From JBBDWJ01 sp040902925 (GTDB taxonomy: Bacteria > Acidobacteriota > Terriglobia > Bryobacterales > UBA6623), in contig JBBDWJ010000298.1 in NCBI GenBank assembly GCA_040902925.1, forward strand, positions 1-13,946: a stretch of 13,946 bases of DNA. The letters run 5' to 3'. Below, piece after piece: positions 6,027-12,597 of the stretch. The notes beneath the pieces are model-generated. The model saw nothing but the letters and a program-made list of their open reading frames with translations. It did not search any database and was not told where the DNA came from. Position numbers and translations under genes: made by a program. Numbering within the stretch: position 1 is the first letter of the stretch; each line of letters starts with the position of its first letter.

Positions 6027-7721
6027 CTAAACCCAGCGCAGTTCAACGGTATGGTCAAACGGAGTCATGCCGGTGAGATAGAGCGACGGCCCTGGCAGCT
6101 TCGGCTCGGCGCCGCGCACCTGGGTATAGGCATTTTCGCGGATCGTCGGCCCGATACGGAGGGCGTTTTTCCCGAACCGGTAAACGACTTCTTTCTGATC
6201 GGGAAGGAAGGCGTCGCCGGCGCCTGGCGCGGGGCTACAGCCCTCGAGTTTGCCGCCGGGCCGCAGGTTGATTTCGATCGCCACAGGAACACGGTCGGTG
6301 CCGGCCGCGACGATGCGCACCGCAAAGCCGTCTTTCTGCTCGCTGATCTCGGCGCGATAATCGATGTTGCAAATCTCGGTGCGCTTGCGCTGGTCGCGAA
6401 CCGCGTACCAGTTGGGGACTCCCCAATCGACCTTCCTCGGCGGGTCCATGGGCTGGTAGTAGCCGGCGTCGAGCGACTGTGTCAAAACATACTTGCCGCC
6501 GCTTTTTTCCCAGGCCGCGGGAATGAACTGCCCTTTGCCGAAAAAAGCCGCCGCCATGCGGACGCCTTCGACGACGGCTTCACCATGCCGCGCCGCCAGC
6601 AGCCGGCTGGACCCGCGCAGCAAGACCGTCGCGCTCGTCTCACCGCGGCGGATGCGCGCGATCTGCGCCTCGGAAAAAACTTTTTCGTAGTTGTCGGGCA
6701 ATGGAGCCCGGGCAGGCAAAGGGCGCGCCAGGTCGGGATAGGCCATCAGTTCGGCCAGGCCCGACGAGTCGGGTTCGATCTCATCGAGCAGGGACGCCAG
6801 CCGCCCATCCTGGTCGTGAAGCGCGAGATAGCGCAGCGCGTACCAGTAACGGCTCATCGTGCCGCGAGTGTTCTGATCCTGGCGGTGCGAAATCTCCGTG
6901 ACCACCTCGCCGTCGGCGTGCAGCAGATACTGCATCGCGGCAAGGTTGAGGCGCACGGGGTCGAGCAGTTCGGGACGCTTCAGAATCTGAGCCGTAGTAG
7001 TAAGGGCGTTATCGGTAATCGGGTTGTAGACCGTCGTGCTCTGCTCGCTGTACTGGCCGTCGGCGTTGATATCGACACCCTCGGCGAGCCATTGGTCAAT
7101 GCGGCGGATGAAGGCATCGTTCTCAAACAGCTCGTAGAGCTGCGCCAGCGCCGCGCACGCCACCCAGCGATGATTCGGAGTGTGCACGCCGCCGCGCAGC
7201 AGCGCCTCGCCCGAACGCCGCAGGTAGGGCTCAATGGCCGCGAATAGCTCCCGCTCGCCGTGGTCGCGCGCCAGTTTCGCTCCTAGCGCCGCGTTCAATA
7301 CGACGAAGGAAGTATCGGGCGGTGAATTGAAATTCGTAATCAGCAAGTCGATATTGCCGTCGGGAGTTTGCAACCGCCGCAGATGTTCGCAGGCGAGCTT
7401 CATGCGCGCGACCAGCTCGCCATCACGGTGGTAGCGCGACTGCGCGTGCAGATAGGAGGCCATCATGCGGACGAAAATCCCGCTCGCCGACCCCGGGTTG
7501 TTCAACTCGTAAACGTCGGGAAGGGTGCCACGCCAGGGATTGGCGGGATCGGTGATCTGCTTATCAAGGTAGGTGGCGACCGCCTCATCATTGTGCCGCA
7601 CAATAGCTGCCCAATCCGGGGCCGCCCGATCCGGAGCGGACTGCGCGGGCAGCGCGGGAGAAAATGCGGCTCCAGCGAGAGCCAATACGCCGCGCCGGGT
7701 AAGCTGCAAAGGTTCAGGCAT
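6027..7721 (-). CDS. Putative Tat-exported polysaccharide lyase-like protein (heparinase II/III or alginate-lyase type)
   Basis: A 564-aa protein. The N terminus has a twin-arginine motif, TRRGVLAL (residues 8-15), a hydrophobic stretch and an ALPAQ cleavage-like end at about 27, so Tat export is likely. Residues about 35-330 look all-helical, as in an (alpha/alpha) toroid, and about 360-564 are beta-rich, as in the C-terminal sheet domains of toroid lyases. Two landmarks resemble heparinase II/III-like enzymes: TPNHRW (181-186), giving an Asn-His pair, and DGQYSEQSTTVY (221-232), resembling the DG-(aromatic)-xE-(G/S)S...Y motif. By family analogy N183, H184 and a Tyr (224 or 232) would be catalytic; this is inference. 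It begins 50 nt after the response-regulator stop on the same strand, so co-transcription is possible. No Shine-Dalgarno is seen; TAGAAT lies 7 nt before the ATG. The fold and substrate are uncertain; a glycoside hydrolase on the same scaffold is the alternative. Confidence 0.7.
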   Translation of the reverse strand: MPEPLQLTRRGVLALAGAAFSPALPAQSAPDRAAPDWAAIVRHNDEAVATYLDKQITDPANPWRGTLPDVYELNNPGSASGIFVRMMASYLHAQSRYHRDGELVARMKLACEHLRRLQTPDGNIDLLITNFNSPPDTSFVVLNAALGAKLARDHGERELFAAIEPYLRRSGEALLRGGVHTPNHRWVACAALAQLYELFENDAFIRRIDQWLAEGVDINADGQYSEQSTTVYNPITDNALTTTAQILKRPELLDPVRLNLAAMQYLLHADGEVVTEISHRQDQNTRGTMSRYWYALRYLALHDQDGRLASLLDEIEPDSSGLAELMAYPDLARPLPARAPLPDNYEKVFSEAQIARIRRGETSATVLLRGSSRLLAARHGEAVVEGVRMAAAFFGKGQFIPAAWEKSGGKYVLTQSLDAGYYQPMDPPRKVDWGVPNWYAVRDQRKRTEICNIDYRAEISEQKDGFAVRIVAAGTDRVPVAIEINLRPGGKLEGCSPAPGAGDAFLPDQKEVVYRFGKNALRIGPTIRENAYTQVRGAEPKLPGPSLYLTGMTPFDHTVELRWV

Positions 7722-7728
7722 AGCGGCA

Positions 7729-7734
7729 ATTCTA
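7729..7734 (-). promoter_or_regulatory. Candidate -10 for a leaderless transcript of the lyase-like gene
   Basis: The minus strand reads TAGAAT, 5 of 6 matches to TATAAT, followed by exactly 7 nt and then the ATG of the lyase-like gene (7721). A start site 7 nt after the -10 would coincide with the A of the ATG, giving a leaderless message. This would explain the missing Shine-Dalgarno. A TTGCGC sequence lies 15 nt above, a slightly short -35 spacing. It falls in the 50-nt gap after the response regulator, so the gene may have its own promoter as well as read-through. Confidence 0.35.
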
Positions 7735-7771
7735 TCGCGTCCGTGAGTAGCGCAACAGCAAAGCAGCGCAG

Positions 7772-8464
7772 CTAGCGCTGGCGTTGCCGCTGCACGCCGC
7801 TCAGCGCCAGCTCCACACGCGACCGGATTTCCAGCTTTTCGAAGATGTGCCGCACGTGATTCTTGAGGGTATGTTTGCTAATGGTGAGCTGTTCGGCGAC
7901 TTCCTTGTAGCGGCAGCCTTTGGCGACAAGCTCGGCAACCTCGTATTCGCGAGGGGTGAGGCGCTCCCAGTGTGACGGGCGGTTTCCGAGCAATTTATTC
8001 TGCCTGTGGCTCGCTGCTTTTTGGGGTTGATGTTCCCGGCTGGGTTGGAACTTCAAGGTCGGGTCCAGCCATCGCATCCCTGTGTGGACGGCCCGAATGG
8101 CCTCGACCATGTTGCGAGTCGACCCTTTTTTTGCGACGACGCCGCGGGCGCCAAGCTCAATCGAGCGGGAAAGCTGGGCCGGGTCGCGGATGCCGGTCAA
8201 TACGATCGCCCGCGCCGCGGCGCCGGTTCCGCGCAACTGTTGCAGGACCTGATAGCCGTCCACGTGCGGCATGTCGAGATCGAGAAGCAGAATGTCGGCG
8301 CGGGTCCGCAACAGCTCCTGCTGCACGGCCCGGCCGTCCTCGAGCTCTGCCACGACTTCAATGCCGGCTTCGTCATTGAGCAAAGCCTGGACCCCGGCCC
8401 GAAACAGACCATGGTCGTCAGCTATCGCCACTCGGATGGGCGGGGGGGCGGATCGGGAAAGCAC
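7772..8464 (-). CDS. Orphan NarL/FixJ-family response regulator
   Basis: A 230-aa two-domain regulator. The receiver domain spans about 10-125 with the acidic pair D16-D17, phospho-acceptor D62 in LLLDLDMPHVDG, T90 in IVLTG and K112 in VVAKKGS, so all phosphorylation residues are present. A polar linker (about 135-165) leads to a LuxR-type helix-turn-helix (about 168-212, LTPREYEVAELVAKG then ISKHTLKNHVRHIFEKL). It should bind DNA as a phosphorylation-controlled dimer. No histidine kinase is encoded in the window. The GTG start at 8464 is the first possible one after an in-frame TGA (8474-8476) and keeps the conserved IRVAIADDH strand; GAGAAGG 4 nt upstream may be its ribosome binding site. 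Seven C (minus strand) encode Pro7-9. A 6-bp stem, CAGCGC/GCGCTG (7764-7780), spans the stop codon. The next gene downstream is the lyase-like gene, 50 nt away. Confidence 0.93.
   Translation of the reverse strand: MLSRSAPPPIRVAIADDHGLFRAGVQALLNDEAGIEVVAELEDGRAVQQELLRTRADILLLDLDMPHVDGYQVLQQLRGTGAAARAIVLTGIRDPAQLSRSIELGARGVVAKKGSTRNMVEAIRAVHTGMRWLDPTLKFQPSREHQPQKAASHRQNKLLGNRPSHWERLTPREYEVAELVAKGCRYKEVAEQLTISKHTLKNHVRHIFEKLEIRSRVELALSGVQRQRQR
8442..8448. repeat. Seven-G homopolymer inside the response-regulator start region
   Basis: Seven G on the plus strand (seven C in the coding sense) fall in codons 6-8 to 9 of the response regulator, about 17-23 nt after its GTG. A length change here would shift the frame of the regulator. 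A one-base insertion would instead join the receiver domain to an open frame that lies upstream (see findings). Confidence 0.8.
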
Positions 8465-8653
8465 GTTCCCTTCTCATCGACCGGGATTGGCCATCCAATC
8501 TCGACGATCTCGCCAGGCTCAACGAAACAGTCCCCTGAGGCCCGGTACTCTTTGGTGGTCCTTCGACGCGGAGCGCCGCCGAGGTCCTCCTCGAAGAGCT
8601 TCAGGCAACAAGTTCCCCGTGGTCCTCAGGCGCCCGGGGCTGTCAAAAGCGCA

Positions 8654-8662
8654 TGTTATGCT
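8654..8662 (+). promoter_or_regulatory. Extended -10 promoter, likely leaderless, for the DUF4159 gene
   Basis: TGTTATGCT is a TGn extended -10 with TATGCT. It is followed by 6 nt (8663-8668) and the ATG at 8669-8671. A normal -10 to start-site distance places transcription initiation at the ATG itself, and there is no Shine-Dalgarno. The same TGTTATRCT string precedes the PQQ-propeller gene at 11321-11329, which strengthens the reading of both. Confidence 0.45.
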
Positions 8663-8668
8663 TGGAAT

Positions 8669-9514
8669 ATGAGGGCTTTGGAGCGGCTGAGCGGGCGCAT
8701 GACAGGCGCCTTACGGCGCCCGGCGAAACGCTGGGGCGCGTTGGCCGCTATGCTGTTGCTCGGCGGCGGTTTAGTGCTGGCCCAATTCAGCTACCGCGGC
8801 CGCATGCTGCCGCTCGAACCGGGGTTTGTCCCCGAGCCGGAGGACGGCGACGTACCGGCCGAGTTTTATTTCGCGCGGCTGGCCTATAGCGACCCCTGGG
8901 GGGACCGCGTCCGGGAGCGCCCCTGGATGATCGATTCGCCGGCCGCCGAACGGCATTTTCTGCAAGGATTGCGGCGGCTCTCGAACGTCAACGCGCGCTC
9001 CAAGGAAGTTTACGTCAACGCCAGCGAGGACGATCTATTCGACTATCCCTGGCTCTATGTGGTCGAGCCGGGCCACTGGGACCTCACCGAGCAGGAAGCG
9101 GAAAAGCTGCGCGAATACATGCTGCGCGGCGGCTTCATGATCTTCGACGATTTTCATGGCAGCTACGAGTGGGCCTTTTTCATGCGCGGGATGCGCAAGA
9201 TCTTTCCCGAGCGCCCGGTCGTCGATCTCAAATCCGACGATGAAGTCTTCCACGTGCTTTATGACACGCTGCCCCAGGAGCAGATTCCGGGCTTGCAGTT
9301 TCTGGCGAGCGGGCAGACCTTTGAGTACGACGGCAAGATTCCCCACTGGCGCGGCATCTACGACGACGAAGGCCGCCTGATGGCCGCGATCAACTTCAAC
9401 ATGGATTTGGGCGACGCCTGGGAACATGCCGACTGGCCCGAATACCCCGAGCGCTATACGGCGATGGCCTACCGCTTTGGCATCAACTACATCATTTATT
9501 CGATGACGCACTGA
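8669..9514 (+). CDS. DUF4159 domain protein, membrane-anchored or exported
   Basis: A 281-aa protein starting at ATG 8669. The open frame continues far upstream, but that part is antisense to the response regulator, and the protein looks natural only from here. A basic N terminus (R2, R6, R10, R16, R17, K20, R21) followed by a hydrophobic helix (about 23-40) is a signal peptide or anchor. The DUF4159 domain covers about 62-278: AEFYFARLAYSDPWGD (64-79), ARSKEVYVNASEDDLFDYPWLYVVEPGHW (109-137), EKLREYMLRGGFMIFDDFHG (145-164) and a C-terminal YRFGINYIIYSMTH. DUF4159 has no established enzymatic function; it is predicted to adopt a class-I glutamine-amidotransferase-like fold. In several phyla it occurs in MoxR/BatA-type clusters, but here it stands alone, as is common in Acidobacteriota. 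It is transcribed divergently from the response regulator, with 204 nt between the starts. Confidence 0.9.
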   Translation: MRALERLSGRMTGALRRPAKRWGALAAMLLLGGGLVLAQFSYRGRMLPLEPGFVPEPEDGDVPAEFYFARLAYSDPWGDRVRERPWMIDSPAAERHFLQGLRRLSNVNARSKEVYVNASEDDLFDYPWLYVVEPGHWDLTEQEAEKLREYMLRGGFMIFDDFHGSYEWAFFMRGMRKIFPERPVVDLKSDDEVFHVLYDTLPQEQIPGLQFLASGQTFEYDGKIPHWRGIYDDEGRLMAAINFNMDLGDAWEHADWPEYPERYTAMAYRFGINYIIYSMTH

Positions 9515-9567
9515 ACGGGCGCCAGCGAACTTCTAGAACGCCTCGGGTGAGCTCATCCGTAGTGTGA

Positions 9568-9587
9568 CCCTACCCTTGCGGGTAGGG
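9568..9587. terminator. Perfect 8-bp hairpin between convergent genes
   Basis: CCCTACCC (9568-9575) and GGGTAGGG (9580-9587) pair perfectly around the tetraloop TTGC. It lies between the ends of the DUF4159 gene (stop 9514, plus strand) and thiE (stop 9634, minus strand). There is no T-tract on either side, so classical intrinsic termination is not assured. It may be a dispersed hairpin repeat that acts as a bidirectional 3'-end structure. Confidence 0.5.
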
Positions 9588-9633
9588 CTCAGATAGCCTG
9601 CGGCGATTTCGACTTGGGGATTACCGTCGTACC

Positions 9634-10260
9634 CTAGCGCGTTAGCCGCAGCCACTCTTGCGCGCGAGCCGGCAAATCTTCCGCGACGATATCGGATAGA
9701 ACCGCCAGGGAATCGGCGCCGGCGGCCAGCACCGCGGCGGCTCGCTCTCGCGTGATGCCGCCGATCGCCACCAGGGGCTTGCCGGTCACCGGCCGCAGAC
9801 GCCGCACTTCCTCCACACCGACTACAGGATCGGGGTTCACCTTTGAAGAAGTTCCGAAAATCGGCCCGATCGCCAGGTAATCGACTGGCTCGCGCTCGCC
9901 CAACCGCAGTTGTTCTTCGTTGTGAGTGGAAAACCCGATCAGCAGCTTGCCGCCGGCGATGTTGCGCACCGCCGAGGGGGGAAGATCGTCCTGGCCGAGA
10001 TGAACGCCATCGGCCCCAACCATCAACGCGATATCGGCGCGGTCGTTGATGATATAGCGCCCGCCGGATTGCTGCACGATTTGTGCGATGGCCTTGGCCT
10101 GCTGGTAAGCGTCGCGAGTGTAGGGTGCCTTGTGCCGGAACTGCACGAGTCGCGCCCCGGCGGCGACCAGGATGCGCGCCAACTCCAACGGGTCGATCTT
10201 CGCGCCGGCGAGCCCTTCCGAATCAAGGATGGGATAGAAACGATCTAGCGGGATAAGCAT
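9634..10260 (-). CDS. thiE: Thiamine-phosphate synthase
   Basis: Joins hydroxymethylpyrimidine diphosphate and thiazole phosphate to give thiamine phosphate in the cytoplasm. The 208-aa length from the ATG at 10260 equals the family's usual size, and the motifs follow the TIM-barrel order: LVQFRHK (38-44) for the substrate-binding Gln/Arg/Lys, YIINDRADIALMVGADGVHLGQDD (69-92, shown in part by N72, D73 and the HLGQ turn) for metal and diphosphate binding, IGFSTHN (108-114), AIGPIFGTSSK (130-140), a phosphate loop, and VAIGGIT (164-170). A TTG at 10317 would add 19 residues and begin 4 nt after the mtgA stop, but the extension does not resemble the family, so the ATG is preferred. It follows mtgA on the same strand and may be co-transcribed. 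No TPP riboswitch is apparent upstream and no other thi gene is in the window. Confidence 0.96.
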   Translation of the reverse strand: MLIPLDRFYPILDSEGLAGAKIDPLELARILVAAGARLVQFRHKAPYTRDAYQQAKAIAQIVQQSGGRYIINDRADIALMVGADGVHLGQDDLPPSAVRNIAGGKLLIGFSTHNEEQLRLGEREPVDYLAIGPIFGTSSKVNPDPVVGVEEVRRLRPVTGKPLVAIGGITRERAAAVLAAGADSLAVLSDIVAEDLPARAQEWLRLTR

Positions 10261-10321
10261 GGGGTCGACTTGAGTATGGAGATCAGACGATCGCCGCAGT
10301 CGCGGCGCGTTGAGCAAACCG

Positions 10322-11056
10322 TCACCAGCCCCTGCTCGCCATGCGCGTCAGAATGACGGAGCTGTAGCCGTCCATGCTCTGAGGACGGCGGCGTAGCGGG
10401 CTCGGGATGCAGGCCGCCAGCCGGGCCGACTGATTCCGGCTTAGCTGCGCCGCCGGCACGCCATAGTGATAGCGCGCGGCGGCTTCCACTCCGTACACTC
10501 CCGGGCCCCACTCGATCTCGTTGAGATACAACTCCAGGATGCGCTGCTTCGACAGCAGCAACTCGGCGAGCGGAACGATCGGCGTCTCGAGTCCTTTGCG
10601 CAATGGGTTGCTGTGCGTCGTCAGGAATATGTTCTTGACCAACTGCTGGGTGATGGTGGATGCGCCCCGCAAGCGGCCGCGCCCCTGGCTCTCGTCGAGC
10701 ACTTTTCCGAGCTCCTGCCAGTCGATGCCATTGTGGTCGTAGAAGCGCCCGTCCTCGGCGGCGATCACGGCGCGCTGCAGATGCAGCGGGATTTGCGCCA
10801 GCGGCACGAATGTGCGCTGCTTTTCGTACGGCTTGTCGGAAAAAAACGACTCGATACGGCGCTGCGTCTGCACCATGGTGAACGGGGGATTGATCCAGCG
10901 CAGCGCGGCGAGCATCAGCGCGCACAGCACGTAGAGTGCGGCAACGGCGATAAGAATGAACCGCAGGGCCCGGCGCACAGGGCTTCGCCGGCGCGTCTGG
11001 CGTTGCTCTCCCTTTCGCAGCCGCAACAACCGCCGCGCAAGTTTCCGCATGGTCAT
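10322..11056 (-). CDS. mtgA: Monofunctional biosynthetic peptidoglycan transglycosylase
   Basis: A glycosyltransferase family 51 enzyme that polymerises lipid II into glycan strands at the inner membrane, without a transpeptidase domain. With the ATG at 11056 it is 244 aa; the E. coli enzyme is 242. Residues 1-30 are strongly basic, a single membrane helix follows (about 31-52), then the GT51 motifs in order: AVIAAEDGRFYDHNG (97-110) with catalytic E101, GRLRGASTITQQLVKNIFL (127-145), RKGLETPIVPLAELLLSKQRILELYLNEIEWG (153-184 in part) and GVYGVEAAARYHYG (186-199). Upstream in-frame codons to 11230 are open but have no family resemblance. A second ATG two codons in (11050) is equally usable; a weak GGGA lies 6 nt before 11056. 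A possible -10, TAAAGT, lies at 11090-11085. thiE follows 61 nt downstream. It is divergent from the PQQ-propeller gene. Confidence 0.95.
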   Translation of the reverse strand: MTMRKLARRLLRLRKGEQRQTRRRSPVRRALRFILIAVAALYVLCALMLAALRWINPPFTMVQTQRRIESFFSDKPYEKQRTFVPLAQIPLHLQRAVIAAEDGRFYDHNGIDWQELGKVLDESQGRGRLRGASTITQQLVKNIFLTTHSNPLRKGLETPIVPLAELLLSKQRILELYLNEIEWGPGVYGVEAAARYHYGVPAAQLSRNQSARLAACIPSPLRRRPQSMDGYSSVILTRMASRGW

Positions 11057-11254
11057 CTTGTGTCCCGGGCAGCGGCCGCGTTCGACTTTAAGCCTAAGCT
11101 GCCGAGCGAAGGGACTGCTCCTATTGTCCTCAATCTGAATGAAAGTTTTCTGTCGCACGGGGGCGCTGCTCGCGCCGTTACTTTGCCACCAAACGTGGAC
11201 TAGCAGGCGGCCCGTACCTTTCTTTGGCATCGACCCGGCATTCCTGCGGCCGGC

Positions 11255-11274
11255 GACAGGCGGGAGCGCCTGTC
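11255..11274. repeat. Perfect 8-bp hairpin in the mtgA / PQQ-propeller intergenic region
   Basis: GACAGGCG (11255-11262) and CGCCTGTC (11267-11274) pair around the loop GGAG. It lies in the 282-nt divergent region between mtgA and the PQQ-propeller gene, about 50 nt upstream of the latter's candidate -10. No T-tract follows. The form resembles dispersed REP-like hairpins of high-GC genomes. A shorter related-looking stretch, GCAGGCGGCCCGTAC, occurs about 50 nt before it. The rest of this intergenic region holds only the promoter motifs described elsewhere. Confidence 0.55.
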
Positions 11275-11320
11275 TCTACTTGCTGCTAACCCCGCGAGTC
11301 GTCGCAGCGAAATCTTCGGT

Positions 11321-11329
11321 TGTTATACT
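11321..11329 (+). promoter_or_regulatory. Extended -10 promoter of the PQQ-propeller gene
   Basis: TGTTATACT is a TGn extended -10 followed by TATACT (5 of 6 matches). The GTG start lies 9 nt downstream, so the message would have at most 2-3 untranslated bases. No Shine-Dalgarno is present. It matches the element before the DUF4159 gene at eight of nine positions. Confidence 0.5.
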
Positions 11330-11338
11330 GACCACATT

Positions 11339-12553
11339 GTGAGAAATCTCAAGTTGATTCCCCTGCTCGTCCTCACTGTTGCCATCACGGCCTGGGCCAT
11401 CGACTGGCATCAGTGGCGGGGCCCGGAGCGCACCGGCCATTCGGCCGAAACCGATCTACTCGAACGCTGGCCGGAAGGCGGGCCGCCGCTAGCCTGGAAG
11501 CTCGAAAGCATCGGCGAAGGTTTTTCGTCGTTCTCTGTCGCCAATGGACGCGTGTTTACGCAGGTGCAGCGCGGCGGGCAGCAATACGTGATCGCGCTCG
11601 ACGAAGCTAGCGGAAAAACCGTGTGGGAAACGCCCAACGGCGGCACGTATTCGAACCGCCGCGGCAGCGGCCCGCGCGGCACGCCGACGGTCGACGGCTC
11701 GCGTCTCTACGCCCTGGGCTCGAACGGCAATCTATCGTGCCTCGACGTGGCAACCGGCAAGCCGGTGTGGCAAAAGAATGTGCTGAAGGAGTTCGGCGGC
11801 AGCAATATCAGTTGGGGTCTGAGCGAGTCGCCACTGATCGACGGCGAGCGCCTCATCGTCAACGCCGGCGGCAACGGGGCCTCGGTTGTCGCACTCAACA
11901 AGAGCGACGGCGAGTTGATCTGGAAATCGCAAAGCGACGAGGCCGGTTATTCGTCGGCGATGGTGGGCGTGACGGGCGGCATCCGCCAATATGTGCTGCT
12001 GACGGGCGAAGCCGGCATAGGCGTGCGCGCTGACAACGGCGAGTTGTTGTGGCGTTACAGCCAGGTATCCAATAGCACGGCGAACGTAGCCACGCCGATC
12101 GTGCGCGGCGACCACGTGTTTCTTTCGAGCGACTATGGCACCGGCTGCGCGCTGCTTAAGCTGAGCCGCCAGAACGGCGGCGTCAAGGCCGAGGAGGTCT
12201 ATTTCAGCCGCGACATGCGGAACCACTATGCGAGCTCGGTGCTGGTGGGCAATTTGCTCTACGGCTATTCGAGCAGCATTCTCACCGCCATGCACTTCGA
12301 AACCGGCAAAGTCGCCTGGCAAGACCGCAGCGTTGGCAAGGGCCAAGTCGTCTTCGCCGACGGCAAGCTCTATCTGCTGAGCGAAAACGGCGTCGTCGGG
12401 TTGGCCGAAGCGAACCCGGAAGGCTACAAGGAAATCTCACGCTTCTCGATCGGCAGCCGCGAATATCCCACCTGGACGCTGCCGGTGATCGCCAACGGCA
12501 AGCTCTACCTGCGCGACCAGGGCATGGTGTGGTGCTACAACATCCGCGGGTAG
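11339..12553 (+). CDS. Secreted PQQ-like beta-propeller repeat protein
   Basis: A 404-aa exported protein. Residues 1-20 are a signal peptide (hydrophobic core 7-19, AWA end). The mature protein opens with WHQWRGPERTG (23-33) and LLERWPEGGPPLAWK (40-54), the standard opening of PQQ-like propellers in Acidobacteriota and Planctomycetota. Propeller blades follow, marked by repeated (A/C)L(D/N)..(T/S)G..(V/I)W motifs at 86-96, 134-144, 185-195, 230-238 and 317-327, with strand pairs such as DGKLYLLSENGVVGL (341-355). The fold is shared by BamB and quinoprotein dehydrogenases, but PQQ-dehydrogenase active-site features are not evident, so it is more probably a periplasmic binding or scaffold protein. 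The GTG start at 11339 fits the signal peptide and the upstream promoter. The gene stands alone, convergent with the right-edge permease. Confidence 0.9.
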   Translation: MRNLKLIPLLVLTVAITAWAIDWHQWRGPERTGHSAETDLLERWPEGGPPLAWKLESIGEGFSSFSVANGRVFTQVQRGGQQYVIALDEASGKTVWETPNGGTYSNRRGSGPRGTPTVDGSRLYALGSNGNLSCLDVATGKPVWQKNVLKEFGGSNISWGLSESPLIDGERLIVNAGGNGASVVALNKSDGELIWKSQSDEAGYSSAMVGVTGGIRQYVLLTGEAGIGVRADNGELLWRYSQVSNSTANVATPIVRGDHVFLSSDYGTGCALLKLSRQNGGVKAEEVYFSRDMRNHYASSVLVGNLLYGYSSSILTAMHFETGKVAWQDRSVGKGQVVFADGKLYLLSENGVVGLAEANPEGYKEISRFSIGSREYPTWTLPVIANGKLYLRDQGMVWCYNIRG

Positions 12554-12597
12554 GGTGCGTTGCAGACCGTCACCGCGTTTCGCGCGAGCTCGTTTCT

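Noticed and set aside
5916..7247. 443-codon plus-strand open frame opposite the lyase-like gene
   Set aside because: Antisense shadow of a protein with a recognisable export signal and motifs; no ribosome binding site and low-complexity composition.
8006..8668. Upstream extension of the DUF4159 frame
   Set aside because: The frame is open but antisense to the response regulator; a signal/anchor sequence and a promoter-like element mark ATG 8669 as the start.
10261..10321. Possible TPP riboswitch upstream of thiE
   Set aside because: The gap after mtgA is only 61 nt and shows no thi-box-like conserved sequence.
10245..10925. 226-codon minus-strand frame overlapping mtgA and the start of thiE
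   Set aside because: It occupies an alternative frame of mtgA, where the GT51 motifs are intact in the other frame; out-of-frame shadow.
11057..11230. N-terminal extension of mtgA to 11230
   Set aside because: The added 58 residues have no resemblance to the family, cross a promoter-like region, and would make the enzyme much longer than its homologues.
11139..11342. 67-codon plus-strand frame whose TGA overlaps the PQQ-propeller GTG in the form GTGA
   Set aside because: The overlap looks like translational coupling, but the frame crosses the hairpin and the extended -10, lacks a ribosome binding site, and its product is featureless.
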